Source: Balneolales bacterium (lineage in GTDB: Bacteria > Bacteroidota > Rhodothermia > Balneolales > Natronogracilivirgulaceae). Taken from it: 33,800 bases of DNA. Location: positions 1 through 33,800 of the forward strand of contig SKWQ01000172.1 in assembly GCA_007128855.1 (NCBI GenBank). The letters run 5' to 3'. Under the pieces are notes generated by a model, which was not told where the DNA came from, ran no database searches, and worked only from the letters and a program-made list of their open reading frames with translations. The translations under genes were made by a program, and so were the position numbers. Shown here piece by piece: positions 11,087 to 20,367 of this stretch. Every line of letters starts with the position of its first letter. Positions within the stretch are counted from its first letter, which is position 1.

Positions 11087-12375
11087 CAGCGATGTGCCAA
11101 GCTGTCCAGATGCGACCAGAATTCAGGATAGGAGACTGATGCTGCCTCCGCATTGTCAATTTCCGAGGCGCTTCCACCCATGAGCGACAGAATGGCAGCC
11201 GCCATGGCAATCCGGTGATCGTGTCGGCTGTCGTGCCGTGCCCCACGAACCTTGCGGCCGGGTTCCCCGTAGATCGTAAGTCCATCCGGATGTCCCTCCA
11301 CGCGGACGCCCGCGGCTTCCAGGATTTTCTGGATGGCATCAAGCCGGTCGCTCTCCTTGTAACGCAGCTCTTCCGCTCCGGAAATGCGGGAAACCCCGTC
11401 TGCAAACGCCATTGCCACACACAGCACCGGAAGCTCATCGATGGCATTGGGTATCTCTTCCGGGTGGATACGGACCGGTTTGAGTTGCGAGGATCGGACC
11501 CGCAGCCGGACAGCCGGCTCCTTGCCGGTTTGCTGCTCCCGCTCCTCCTCAATATCCGCACCCATCCGCCTCAGGATGTGCAAGGCGGCGCACCGGGTCG
11601 GATTGACACCTGTTGCGGGCAAAATGATATCCGATTGCGGCACAATGGTCCCTGCCACCAGCCAGAATGCCGCGGCGGAAAAGTCACCCGGAATGTTCAG
11701 GTTCTGAGGGGGGATGGATTGCCGCCTGCTGCTGGTGATAACGTTGGTTCCATCTGTGCGGACGACCGGCAGATCCAGCATCAGTTCCGTATGGTTCCGC
11801 GTGGCGACAGGCTCCTCGACCCGCGTCGGCTCATCACCAAACAGCCCGGCAAGCAGCACACATGATTTCAGCTGGGCGCTTGCAACGGGCAACCGGAATT
11901 GGATGGGCCGGAACGGACCTTCACGGGTGATCCCGAGGGGCGGCAGCCCGCCTCCGGCCGACTGGATATCAGCTCCCATTCGGGACAACGGATCGATGAT
12001 GCGCTTCATGGGCCGGCGCGACAGCGAATCATCACCGGTCAGGACCGCCGGAACTCCCGCCCCGGCAAGTATCCCTGCCAGCAATCGCATCACCGTGCCG
12101 GAATTTCCACAGTCGATGGCCTCCTCCGGTACCCGGATCCCGTCGCGACCCGTACCTGTGATCCGGATCATCTCCCCGTCGTCCACCACATCGGCTCCAA
12201 GCCGGCGGACGCAGGACAGGGCGGTCCGGGGATCCTCCGCCAACGGATAGTTGGTTATGCTGGAAGTTTCCGGTGACAGCAAAGCGAACAAGGCCGACCG
12301 CTGGGCAATGGATTTGTCAGCCGGCAATGCAATGGTTCCCTGCAGCCCTGTTGCTGGTTCTACCGTTTTTATCAT
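11086..12375 (-). CDS. aroA: 3-phosphoshikimate 1-carboxyvinyltransferase (EPSP synthase)
   Basis: This enzyme transfers the enolpyruvyl group of PEP to shikimate 3-phosphate, the sixth shikimate-pathway step. The 429-residue protein keeps the family landmarks. Lys21 is in PADKSIAQRS, and DCGNSGTVMRLL (88-99) is the PEP-binding loop. Further landmarks are RRPM (120-123), the catalytic Asp313 in AIDELP, RYKESDR (338-344) and HDHRIAM (385-391). The usual PGDKS is PADKS here (Gly19 position is Ala). Substitutions in this region can affect inhibitor sensitivity in other EPSP synthases, but this may be natural variation. The gene starts 15 bases after the TPR-protein stop, so the two are probably co-transcribed, and a terminator overlaps its end. 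Confidence 0.97.
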   Translation of the reverse strand: MIKTVEPATGLQGTIALPADKSIAQRSALFALLSPETSSITNYPLAEDPRTALSCVRRLGADVVDDGEMIRITGTGRDGIRVPEEAIDCGNSGTVMRLLAGILAGAGVPAVLTGDDSLSRRPMKRIIDPLSRMGADIQSAGGGLPPLGITREGPFRPIQFRLPVASAQLKSCVLLAGLFGDEPTRVEEPVATRNHTELMLDLPVVRTDGTNVITSSRRQSIPPQNLNIPGDFSAAAFWLVAGTIVPQSDIILPATGVNPTRCAALHILRRMGADIEEEREQQTGKEPAVRLRVRSSQLKPVRIHPEEIPNAIDELPVLCVAMAFADGVSRISGAEELRYKESDRLDAIQKILEAAGVRVEGHPDGLTIYGEPGRKVRGARHDSRHDHRIAMAAAILSLMGGSASEIDNAEAASVSYPEFWSHLDSLAHR

Positions 12376-12390
12376 CAGGCACCCATATCC

Positions 12391-15384
12391 TTACAGTTGT
12401 TGGGATGCCCTGCGTGCAAATTCGGTTTCCGGGAACCGCTCGACCACATCACGCAAAGTCTGGTTTGCCCGCCCGGTCTGCCCCATCTGGCGGTACGACT
12501 CTGCCGTAGCCAGCATCGAGCGCGCCACCCATTCGTCAAATGCACTGAACAGGGTGCTGACCCGGGCATAGGCCTCAATGGCTGCTTCATGATTCCGGCG
12601 TGCCTGTTCCACATTCCCCAGATAGTACTGGGCCCTGGCACCGCTCTCGAGCGAGCTGGCATCCGCCACACGCTGAAAGTACTGCCTGGCATCCATCAGC
12701 TGTCCGCGCTGCAAAGCCACCCGTCCCTTGCCGATCACGGACTGCTCGTGTTCCGGGCGGCCCTGCAGTGCCTGGTTGTAGGCATCCTCGGCACGGTTCA
12801 GGTTCCCGGCAGCCAGGTGCGCATCCCCCAGGGACGCGAGGGCTTCCACCTGCAGACGGCCCTGTCTCCCGACCAGGGTTTCCAGTGCGTTGATGGCATT
12901 CTGTTCACGCCCTCTTCCGAGCTCAATCCGGCCTATGTGCAGCAGCGCCGGATCCATCCTGTCGGATTGCGGATAACCCTCCGTGATTTCCCGGTATGCG
13001 GCAATGGCCTGGTCGCGCTGTCCCATCTGCTCATTTGCTTCCGCGATGTGATACCATGCCTCTGGTATCATCGATTCGTTGGTGGTCACACGGATATAGT
13101 GGCGGAACGCCCCCACCGCGTCCTGATAATCGCCGGCCTGCAGCAGGTTTTCGGCCTGGCGGAACCGGAGTTGGTCGGCCGTGCCGGTCTGCGGATGACG
13201 GTCCAGAAACTCTTCCAGGATGTCCAGGCTCGTATCCTCCTCACCGGCCGCCATCTGGGCAAACTGGATGCCGTTGACCGCGTCCACCACCAGCTGGCTT
13301 TGCGGATAGGACTCCATCAACTCGCGGTAGGCATTGATCGCCATCTCGTAATTGCCGGCATTGTAGTAGGCATCCCCGATCTGGTACTGCGCCCGGGCGG
13401 CCCAGTCGGTTCGCGGATAACGGTTTATGAGTTCATGGAACTCCTGGATGGCCTGGTCGTAATTACCGATCTGGAAATAGATATAGCCGATATTGTACTG
13501 TGCCTGTTCACGCAACCGGCTGTAGGGATAGATGCGGATCAGCCGGCGGAAATTCTGCACCGCTTCGAAGGAATCTTCATTGCGATAGTGGCTGTTGCCC
13601 ATCTGGAATATGGCGTAGTCGCCGCCGGGCTCGGCGCCCACGGCACTATCATAGTTGCGGATGGCCTCCTCGTAGCGGCCGAGGGCATAGTAGGAGTCCC
13701 CAAGACGCAGCTGCGTATCCACATCATAGGGAAACAGCGCCATTGGCGGCGGTTCGTGGTCATTCTGGAACGATGTGAAATACCGGATGGCCCTGTCGAA
13801 CTGCCCCAGGTTGAAATGGGCCCATCCAAGCGAGTACACGGCTGCCCCGGCAAACTGGTGGTCGGGATAACCGTCCAGGAAGCGTTCAAACTGCCGGATG
13901 GCATCGCTCCAGCGCCGCAGGTTGTAGTAGCTGTCGGCACTCCAGAACAACGCCTCGGCCGCGAGCTCTCCTGAGGGCTGGTCGCGATAGACAGCTTCAA
14001 AATCACGTGCAGATTCCCGGTATGCATGGTTTTCATACCGCACCCACGCCCGCTGGAACTGTGCCTGCCGTTTCATGTCGGGATCCACATCGGCCGACTG
14101 TTCGGCAACCTCGAATGCCTGTACCGCCCGGGAAAATTCATTGTTGGCGAAATAGGCCTCGCCCAGAAGCGAATACACCGTGCCGGGATCTTTCAGCTGC
14201 TGATCGCTGCGGACCAGCTGCTGCAACACCTCGATGGCCAGATCGTAGCGGCCGAGTTCGAAGGCGGTCAAACCCCACTCATAGTAGGCATGTTCCACCC
14301 AGAAACCGGTCCGGTACCGGTCCCCGAACTTTTGGAACGCTTCCAGCGCCAGATCGTAACGGCCGCCCAGCTTCCGGTTGATGGCCTCGTAATAACGCGC
14401 CTTGCGGGCCAGTTCGTCATCACCCATCGCCGCTTTGGCAAAAGAATCACCCGCCCAGTGGAAAACGCGCTGCTTGTGGTAGACCCAGCCAAGGCCGTAA
14501 TGCGCGGGACGGGCCTGCATCTCGTCGCGGCTCAGGTTGATGTACCGGCGATACTGCGTGGCCGCCTGATCGAATTCCCCCAGATAATTATGGCTCTCGG
14601 CTATCAGCAGCGCCGCTTTCAGCTGCGCTTCCCCTTCCAGATAGGCCAGTTCGCTGCGGAGCGACTGGATGGCCTCCTCGTACCTTTCCTGCCGATAGTA
14701 CATCTCGCCCAGCGCCGTGCCGATCTGACGGGTCTGCGGATGGGTGGGATACCGCTTCCGTAGATCTTCAAAGACCTCCGTGGAGCGGTCGAAGTTCTCC
14801 TTGTCCAGATAAAGCTGCCCGCGGGAATACAGCGCCCTTGGAGCCCAATCCGAATCAGGGTATCGATCGGCCAACTCTCCGTACAATACGGATGAGGTAT
14901 CAGTACTGTCCATTCCCCGGGCCGATTCCGCCTTCCAGAACAGAAGCCTGGCCTTGTTCCTGCTTTGACTCTCCACATGGTATGCCCTGGAGTAGTCCTC
15001 CATGGCCCCGTAATAGTCCCCGGAAAGATACTTTCGTCCCGCCATATCCTCCAACAGGGCCACGGCGTTGGCACCGGACGGGTAATCCATCAGGAAACGG
15101 TTGGTGTAGATCTCGAACCGAAGGGTGTCCAGCGCAATGCGCGACAGCGCCATGTAATAATGCGCCTGTTCGGCAAGGTTCCGGTCGGGATCGCTGTCCA
15201 GAAATTGCTGCAGCTGTTCGGCCGCATGCTCGTACAGCCCCTCGTAAAATAGCGTGACTCCTGTCTGGTAGCGCTCATGGACCGGCTCGGTCACGACCTG
15301 GGCCTCGCTTTGGAGATACCTACCCGAAACTCCTGCGATCAGAAGCACTAAAATGGCAATCCGGAAGATCCCTTTCATCATCAC
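12391..15384 (-). CDS. Exported tetratricopeptide-repeat protein
   Basis: The 997-residue product begins with an N-terminal hydrophobic signal (about residues 5-22, after three consecutive Met). The rest is almost entirely TPR units from about residue 30 to the end. Typical units read YYNAGNYEMAINAYRELMESYP and LGRYDLAIEVLQQL, with many spaced about 34-37 residues apart. Such proteins are scaffolds for protein-protein contacts in the periplasm or at the outer membrane; the repeats resemble those of YbgF/CpoB and BamD, though it is far longer than either. No enzymatic domain or C-terminal anchor is seen. The exact first Met among 15384, 15381 and 15378 is uncertain. It sits between a CBS-domain gene and aroA in one orientation. 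Its partner and role cannot be read from the sequence. Confidence 0.9.
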   Translation of the reverse strand: MMMKGIFRIAILVLLIAGVSGRYLQSEAQVVTEPVHERYQTGVTLFYEGLYEHAAEQLQQFLDSDPDRNLAEQAHYYMALSRIALDTLRFEIYTNRFLMDYPSGANAVALLEDMAGRKYLSGDYYGAMEDYSRAYHVESQSRNKARLLFWKAESARGMDSTDTSSVLYGELADRYPDSDWAPRALYSRGQLYLDKENFDRSTEVFEDLRKRYPTHPQTRQIGTALGEMYYRQERYEEAIQSLRSELAYLEGEAQLKAALLIAESHNYLGEFDQAATQYRRYINLSRDEMQARPAHYGLGWVYHKQRVFHWAGDSFAKAAMGDDELARKARYYEAINRKLGGRYDLALEAFQKFGDRYRTGFWVEHAYYEWGLTAFELGRYDLAIEVLQQLVRSDQQLKDPGTVYSLLGEAYFANNEFSRAVQAFEVAEQSADVDPDMKRQAQFQRAWVRYENHAYRESARDFEAVYRDQPSGELAAEALFWSADSYYNLRRWSDAIRQFERFLDGYPDHQFAGAAVYSLGWAHFNLGQFDRAIRYFTSFQNDHEPPPMALFPYDVDTQLRLGDSYYALGRYEEAIRNYDSAVGAEPGGDYAIFQMGNSHYRNEDSFEAVQNFRRLIRIYPYSRLREQAQYNIGYIYFQIGNYDQAIQEFHELINRYPRTDWAARAQYQIGDAYYNAGNYEMAINAYRELMESYPQSQLVVDAVNGIQFAQMAAGEEDTSLDILEEFLDRHPQTGTADQLRFRQAENLLQAGDYQDAVGAFRHYIRVTTNESMIPEAWYHIAEANEQMGQRDQAIAAYREITEGYPQSDRMDPALLHIGRIELGRGREQNAINALETLVGRQGRLQVEALASLGDAHLAAGNLNRAEDAYNQALQGRPEHEQSVIGKGRVALQRGQLMDARQYFQRVADASSLESGARAQYYLGNVEQARRNHEAAIEAYARVSTLFSAFDEWVARSMLATAESYRQMGQTGRANQTLRDVVERFPETEFARRASQQL

Positions 15385-15423
15385 TGGCGGTTACGTTAAG
15401 AAAGGTGGAATATAGCAAATGGA

Positions 15424-15438
15424 GCAGAATTGTTCTGC
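15424..15438. promoter_or_regulatory. Short palindrome upstream of the TPR gene
   Basis: GCAGAA (15424-15429) and TTCTGC (15433-15438) form a perfect inverted repeat around TTG. It lies 40 bases upstream of the TPR gene and 43 bases beyond the CBS-gene stop. It could be an operator or a weak hairpin; no T-run follows on the minus strand. A TATATT hexamer downstream on the minus strand could be a -10 box. Confidence 0.3.
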
Positions 15439-15481
15439 CGAATCATAACGGGAAGGGACCGGCGTTTATGCGTCACCGGGA

Positions 15482-16150
15482 TCAGATATTCAGGTAATGC
15501 ATCAGCTCGTCGGCCCGCTGCTCGTACCTGCGGTCCTCCTGATCATCCGAACTGTGCTGGTCGACGATGTAGTCATGCCGCTTCAGTGAAGCCACGATGC
15601 GTCCGGGATCCGTCAGGTTCAGTTTGATGGACACGACAAAAAACGGATTCCTTGATTTCGGGGATTCCACGCTCATTCCCAGGATGAGTCCGCCTTCGGC
15701 CTCAATTATTCGAACCAGCTTGGACAGGGTGAAGTCACGTTCCTCAAAGTGGATGGTGATCAGGGAACCATGCTCGGTGAAGTTCATGATCTTGACGATC
15801 CTGTCGTTCAGCTCGCTTCGCTCAACGACACCGAGATAGTTGCGATCACTGTCAATGACCGGCAGGATCGCAAGCTCGTGCTTCTCCATGAGCCTGACCG
15901 CATCAAAGATGTTGTGATCCGGACCGGTGACGATCAGCTCCTCCTCACGGAGCGCCAGAACGCTGCTCACCGCCAAACGGTCTTGTTCAGCCGATGCACG
16001 CGATACCACGCCAATAAATTTTTTCGTGGTCTGATCTACTACCGGAAGCGCCGAAAGCCCGTACGCAACCATGGCCGTGAGGGCTTCCTGCGCGGTATCC
16101 ACGGCCCTGAGCGGCTTGATGTTCTGGCTGACGACTTCCTGCACCAACAT
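15482..16150 (-). CDS. CBS-domain pair protein with C-terminal ACT-like region
   Basis: A 222-residue cytoplasmic protein with two CBS motifs (about residues 5-60 and 75-130), which usually bind adenosyl ligands. A C-terminal region (about 135-205) resembles an ACT-like regulatory fold, giving an AcuB-like layout. The conserved CBS phrases are seen in LSALPVVDQTTKKFIGVVS and LAILPVIDSDRNYLGVVER. No enzyme domain is attached, so it is probably a stand-alone sensor or regulator of an unknown target. I chose the ATG at 16150 because AAAGGAG sits seven bases upstream; an earlier TTG at 16156 overlaps the hflX stop. It follows hflX with 2 bases between them, suggesting translational coupling. Confidence 0.85.
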   Translation of the reverse strand: MLVQEVVSQNIKPLRAVDTAQEALTAMVAYGLSALPVVDQTTKKFIGVVSRASAEQDRLAVSSVLALREEELIVTGPDHNIFDAVRLMEKHELAILPVIDSDRNYLGVVERSELNDRIVKIMNFTEHGSLITIHFEERDFTLSKLVRIIEAEGGLILGMSVESPKSRNPFFVVSIKLNLTDPGRIVASLKRHDYIVDQHSSDDQEDRRYEQRADELMHYLNI

Positions 16151-16152
16151 GA

Positions 16153-17481
16153 TCAATCTCCTTTGGCATCCACTGCTTTTACAGCAGACACATTACTGTT
16201 CTCCAACAACTCATTCAGCTTGTCCGTGTACTTCTCATGAATCCTCACGGCCAGATGAACAGAGTCATCGTCGTACGTTTCCTGTTTTACTTCCGCTACG
16301 TCATGCAGGTAAGATACAACATGGTAATGGTATACCGGCACGACAATTTTACGATAAATATAGTTTCCTTCAACCTTTTTTTGGATCTCCGCGGAAATCT
16401 CGTCCAGCCCGATGCCGCGAGTTGCCGAAACCAGCACCGAACCGGGAAATTCCTTCCTGACGCCCGCCAGCTCTTCCGGCGAAGTGACCAGATCCACTTT
16501 GTTGAAGACCAGGATTTCGGGTTTGTCGTCCGCTCCGAGCTCCTTAAGGGTGTCATAGACCGTCTGGATGTACTCTTTTTTCATCGTCGAGGATACATCG
16601 ACCACATGCAGCAGCAGGTCCGCCTCACGGATTTCGTCCAGGGTGGATTTGAAGCTCTCCACCAAATTATGCGGGAGTTTGCGGATAAAACCGACGGTAT
16701 CTGACAGCAGCACACTCTCCTGTCCCACTGTGAAACGGCGCACCGTGGAATCGAGCGTCGCGAAAAGCCGGTCCTCGGCCAGCACCGACGTTTCGGTAAT
16801 GGCGTTCATGAGCGAGGATTTTCCGGCATTGGTGTAGCCGACCAGGGCAACCCTGAGCAAATCGCTGCGTCCCTGCCGCTGGACCTTGCGCTGCTGATCC
16901 AGTTTCTGGAGCTTTTCCTTGAGGATGGCGATCCGGCGACCGATAAGGCGGCGGTCCGTTTCGATCTGGGTCTCACCGGGTCCCTTGGTGCCGATACCGC
17001 CTTTGGTGCCCACACCCCCTTTCTGCCTGGAAAGGTGAGTCCAGAACCGGGTAAGCCGCGGCAGCAGGTACTGAAGCTGGGCCAGTTCCACCTGGGTTTT
17101 CGAAGCGGAGGTCTTGGCACGGGAGGCAAAAATATCCAGGATCAGTCCGCTTCGATCCAACACTTTGGCCTCGGTCACACGCTCGATGTTGCGGACCTGC
17201 GTGGGCGAAAGGTCATCGTCAAAGATCACCAGGTCTGCGGAAACGGACTCCATTTTCTGGCGCACTTCCTGCAGTTTTCCCTTTCCGATGTAGGTGCTCA
17301 CATCCGGACGGTTACGGTGCTGTAAAATCTTTTCCACAGTGACACCGCCGGCCGTATCGGTCAGAAGCTCCAGTTCTGCAAGGTGCTCTTCTGCCAGGTC
17401 TTTATCCGTCGTGTCCCCGTAGATGCCAACCAGTACTGCACGCTCTTTTTCTTCGATATTGGTTTTGAGATCGTTGTTCAA
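16153..17481 (-). CDS. hflX: Ribosome-associated GTPase HflX
   Basis: HflX binds the 50S subunit and splits stalled or stressed ribosomes. The 442-residue protein has the HflX N-terminal domain, a helical linker and the glycine-rich GGIGTKGPGETQ signature (161-172). The GTPase domain carries G1 GYTNAGKS (215-222), G3 DTVG (261-264), G4 NKVD (327-330) and a G5-like SATRG. The start is a TTG at 17481; the RAVLVGI stretch typical of the family N-terminus follows directly, and the next Met is too far in to be the start. The gene is followed by the CBS-domain gene and preceded, 87 bases away, by a small membrane protein gene. Its stress role fits the chaperone region to the left, but that link is inference. 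Confidence 0.96.
   Translation of the reverse strand: MNNDLKTNIEEKERAVLVGIYGDTTDKDLAEEHLAELELLTDTAGGVTVEKILQHRNRPDVSTYIGKGKLQEVRQKMESVSADLVIFDDDLSPTQVRNIERVTEAKVLDRSGLILDIFASRAKTSASKTQVELAQLQYLLPRLTRFWTHLSRQKGGVGTKGGIGTKGPGETQIETDRRLIGRRIAILKEKLQKLDQQRKVQRQGRSDLLRVALVGYTNAGKSSLMNAITETSVLAEDRLFATLDSTVRRFTVGQESVLLSDTVGFIRKLPHNLVESFKSTLDEIREADLLLHVVDVSSTMKKEYIQTVYDTLKELGADDKPEILVFNKVDLVTSPEELAGVRKEFPGSVLVSATRGIGLDEISAEIQKKVEGNYIYRKIVVPVYHYHVVSYLHDVAEVKQETYDDDSVHLAVRIHEKYTDKLNELLENSNVSAVKAVDAKGD
16158..16164 (-). promoter_or_regulatory. Shine-Dalgarno site of the CBS-domain gene
   Basis: The minus strand reads AAAGGAG with a seven-base gap to the ATG at 16150. It lies inside the last codons of hflX. 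It decides the start of the CBS gene in favour of 16150 over the TTG at 16156. Confidence 0.7.
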
Positions 17482-17568
17482 ATAAACCTGCCTGTTTTTG
17501 CTTGTCCGGGGATGATATGGTATGAAAATGATGGGGTAATGGTTACGGCAATCAGAGAACGGCTGTTG

Positions 17569-18144
17569 TCATCTGAGTTGTTCGATCCCGGTGCTTTCGA
17601 ATGACCCGAGGCTGAACCGGCGGCCCAGTTTTTTCTGCATGATGTGCGCAAAAACGGGGCGCTTGTCCACCGGAATATCCAGTTCGAGCCGGATGTTCCT
17701 GGACCGTTCACCCGGCACATGCTCCGGATAGAAAAAGATGTATTTGAGGGCCTTGCCGTCATTGCGCTCCACATAGTCCATGATACGGTTCCATGCCACG
17801 GTCTGGGACGGATCGTTGATATTCTTGACGATGCCGTGATCCGTGATATAGCGCTTGGACATCAGGTAGCTGGTGACGAACCATGTGAGGCCGATCCAGT
17901 TGTAGCAGACAACAGCTACGGTGAGATGATGGAGTTGCTGCGTGTACACCAGCACCGAAAGGCCGATGGTCATACACAGGAAAATAGTGGAAAAAAGCGG
18001 GTAGCCAAGGAGCTTGCCGGACTTCCAGCTGATCTCGATGTTGCGCAGCCGCAAAGCATTGGAAGCGGTGACCATCATGATCATTGTCGTCGATAATGTC
18101 ACCAATGCCAATATCACAAGGTGCATTGTAGCAATGTCAGTCAT
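17569..18144 (-). CDS. Small membrane protein of unknown function
   Basis: I do not recognise this 191-residue protein with certainty. It has three predicted hydrophobic helices (about residues 7-27, 47-67 and 75-95) followed by a soluble C-terminal part of about 95 residues. That part has the pattern I-T-x-x-G-I ... W-x-R-I-x-D-Y followed by an IFFYPEH strand, resembling the PH-like/YcxB-type domains found after membrane segments in many bacterial proteins. The ATG at 18144 lies 12 bases after the BatA-like gene's stop, indicating co-transcription with it. hflX follows 87 bases later. No active-site motif is visible. The pairing with a BatA-type membrane protein suggests an envelope role, which is inference only. 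Confidence 0.75.
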   Translation of the reverse strand: MTDIATMHLVILALVTLSTTMIMMVTASNALRLRNIEISWKSGKLLGYPLFSTIFLCMTIGLSVLVYTQQLHHLTVAVVCYNWIGLTWFVTSYLMSKRYITDHGIVKNINDPSQTVAWNRIMDYVERNDGKALKYIFFYPEHVPGERSRNIRLELDIPVDKRPVFAHIMQKKLGRRFSLGSFESTGIEQLR

Positions 18145-18156
18145 AAGCCAACCCTG

Positions 18157-20289
18157 TCAGTCATCAGCGTTTTCGGTTCGGTATTTCTTAGAAATAATGC
18201 ATTCTGCAACCATAAAAGCAAGTGCCATCCAAATAAACCAGTTCCAGACTTCCCTTCCAAAACTTACTGATGCCACAACGGCCCGGATTTCATCAGCACT
18301 GTATCCGGCAATGCTGACCACTGCGGCCACGGGAATGATATTGGATAGATACTGCCGGGTTTCTGATAGGGATAACGAAGAAAAATCCGATTCCGATATA
18401 TCCTGATTGATGGCAATTGCTGATTTTTTTCCATCGAGTTCCAGCTCCAGCCAGCCCGGCTCCCACTCCTGTGCCGGATAGCGGACGCGCAGGCCCCTGG
18501 CACTCGCCGCCGTTTCCGGACGGACCTCCTCACCGTTCAGGCGCAGCGTGACATCGGCGCCGAATTCGGAAAAATACCGGTCAAACGGCGCCCCTAAAAG
18601 ATGCTCCCTGACACCCCCGTGTTCCCAGGAAACCACGTAAAGCAGCATCCGGTAGACCAGCGGGGCATAGATGGGCTTGATACTCATGTTGGACCATCCC
18701 GGACTGAAACCCATGGTCCCCACCATCACCATGCCGTCCCCGAACGGATGCTCCACAAACAGCGGCTCGCCAAGGTTCGTGCGAAGCACTGTGGCGCCGG
18801 AACCGGCATCCTCCCGCTGGTAGCGCCAGTAATGATAGATGGCCGGCATGTCTATCCGCAACTCTTCCTCCTCACTCATCTCGAACAGGTCGGCCGCCAG
18901 CAAATGTCCGCTGTCAAGCGGCTGCAGCGAGGCAACCTCCTCAAACCTGCCGTACGTTCCTCTCATTCCCGTGAAAGAACCTGCGTTGAACTGTCCCAGA
19001 AAACGATTGTAGTTCTCAAAATTTCCCTGCTCGGACGGTACGAAAAGAATGCCCCTTCCCTGTTGCACGAACTGCACCAGCTCCGCCTGCAGATAGTCGG
19101 GGACCCTCGCCGGACTTTCAAGGATGATGGCATCAAACGCATCCAGGTCATAATCCCTGAAAGTGCTGATATCGGTAAATGAGGTGTGGATACGGGTGCC
19201 GGTCTCGCCGGCTGCCACCAGGGCGGGACGCAGGTAGGAACGGCGGGACGCATCCTCCCCGCGATCGCTGATGAGCAGCACATTCCGGCTCTCTGGCACC
19301 TCCAGGGAGAAGTACCGCGTATGGTCGAATGTGTATGTGCCACCTTCAAGTATGGCCCGGCCGCGGATTACCCCGGGTGACTCGGGTATGACCTCGAAAA
19401 GCAGCTCGCGTTCCTGTCCGGCATCCAGGCTGACTTCGTACTGCCCCAGCCGCTCGCCGTCGATTTCCAGGCTCAGGTATGCGTTGTGGACCGGCTGATC
19501 GCCAAAATTGCGGATTTTGACCGAAACCCCGACAGGAATTCCGGAACCCAGGGTCTGTCCGGTCATTTCCACACCGGTGACGGCCAGGTTCTGGAAAGTA
19601 TCACCGCCCACGCGGATGAAGGTCACCGGTTGCCAGTCGCGGTCAGGTTCCGCCGCGAGGAAATAGCCTTCGAGTTTTTCGAGCTGGGTTTTCCTCGCAT
19701 CGGATATCCAGTAGATCCGTCCCCCTGCACCCGGTTCATCGTCCAGCCGATCCTGGATATACCGCAATCTCGCATCGGGGAACCCACCCTTGTTGACGGA
19801 CTCGAGCCGGTCAAGGAACCGCAGCGCTTCCGCCCGGCGCATGAACCGACCGGATATCAGCTCCCCGTGGGTGGGGATGATCAGAAAGCGCGCATCTTCG
19901 CCGGACTGGTCCACGATTTCAGCGGCAGCATGTAGCGCCTGGTCCATGTACGGTCCGGCCTCGTCGATCTGCATCATACTGGGGCCGTTGTCGACCAGGA
20001 TGGCAACGTGGTCACCCTGTGCCGATGCGCCCAGCCAGCCGGCCACCTGCGACGGCAGGAACGGACGTGCCAGGGCCAGGGCCAGCATCGCAACGGCCAA
20101 CACGCGCATGGCGAGTAAAAGGAACCGCTTGATATTGATGCGGCGGATCGTCGACTTCTGCAGTTCCTGGAAAAATGCCAGTGTGGAAAAAGCAATTTTC
20201 CGCGGCTTGCGGAAGTTGATAAGGTGGATGATAATAGGTATCGCTGCAGCAGCAAGGGCAACCAGCAATATTGGATTCAAAAAACTCAT
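18157..20289 (-). CDS. BatA-type membrane protein with degenerate vWA region
   Basis: The 710-residue protein opens with the two-anchor BatA N-terminal domain: a first helix at about 5-23, basic INFRKPRKIAFSTLAFFQEL, then a second helix at about 55-75. A von Willebrand A-like region begins at VAILVDNGPSM (96-105). Its metal-site motif DxSxS reads DNGPS, so the middle serine is missing. A CARF-like adhesion/beta-sandwich region and a glutaminase-like segment (NVLLISDRGEDASRR, then DAIILESPARVPDYL) follow. A final transmembrane helix (about 680-698) ends the protein. Such proteins are common in Bacteroidota. Unlike the classical Bat operon, no MoxR ATPase, DUF58 or BatB gene is adjacent here. 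It heads a minus-strand run towards hflX and diverges from the lipoprotein gene across 78 bases. Confidence 0.85.
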   Translation of the reverse strand: MSFLNPILLVALAAAAIPIIIHLINFRKPRKIAFSTLAFFQELQKSTIRRINIKRFLLLAMRVLAVAMLALALARPFLPSQVAGWLGASAQGDHVAILVDNGPSMMQIDEAGPYMDQALHAAAEIVDQSGEDARFLIIPTHGELISGRFMRRAEALRFLDRLESVNKGGFPDARLRYIQDRLDDEPGAGGRIYWISDARKTQLEKLEGYFLAAEPDRDWQPVTFIRVGGDTFQNLAVTGVEMTGQTLGSGIPVGVSVKIRNFGDQPVHNAYLSLEIDGERLGQYEVSLDAGQERELLFEVIPESPGVIRGRAILEGGTYTFDHTRYFSLEVPESRNVLLISDRGEDASRRSYLRPALVAAGETGTRIHTSFTDISTFRDYDLDAFDAIILESPARVPDYLQAELVQFVQQGRGILFVPSEQGNFENYNRFLGQFNAGSFTGMRGTYGRFEEVASLQPLDSGHLLAADLFEMSEEEELRIDMPAIYHYWRYQREDAGSGATVLRTNLGEPLFVEHPFGDGMVMVGTMGFSPGWSNMSIKPIYAPLVYRMLLYVVSWEHGGVREHLLGAPFDRYFSEFGADVTLRLNGEEVRPETAASARGLRVRYPAQEWEPGWLELELDGKKSAIAINQDISESDFSSLSLSETRQYLSNIIPVAAVVSIAGYSADEIRAVVASVSFGREVWNWFIWMALAFMVAECIISKKYRTENADD

Positions 20290-20367
20290 CCAAAAAATGA
20301 TATTTTATGTTTTTGTGACATTCCTTGAAAACGCAGTGCCTGTGCAGGTATTTCCCAACAACTCCCT

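Noticed and set aside
12397-13974. 525-residue open frame opposite the TPR gene
   Set aside because: Antisense to clear TPR repeats; the apparent sequence reflects the repeated codons of the real gene.
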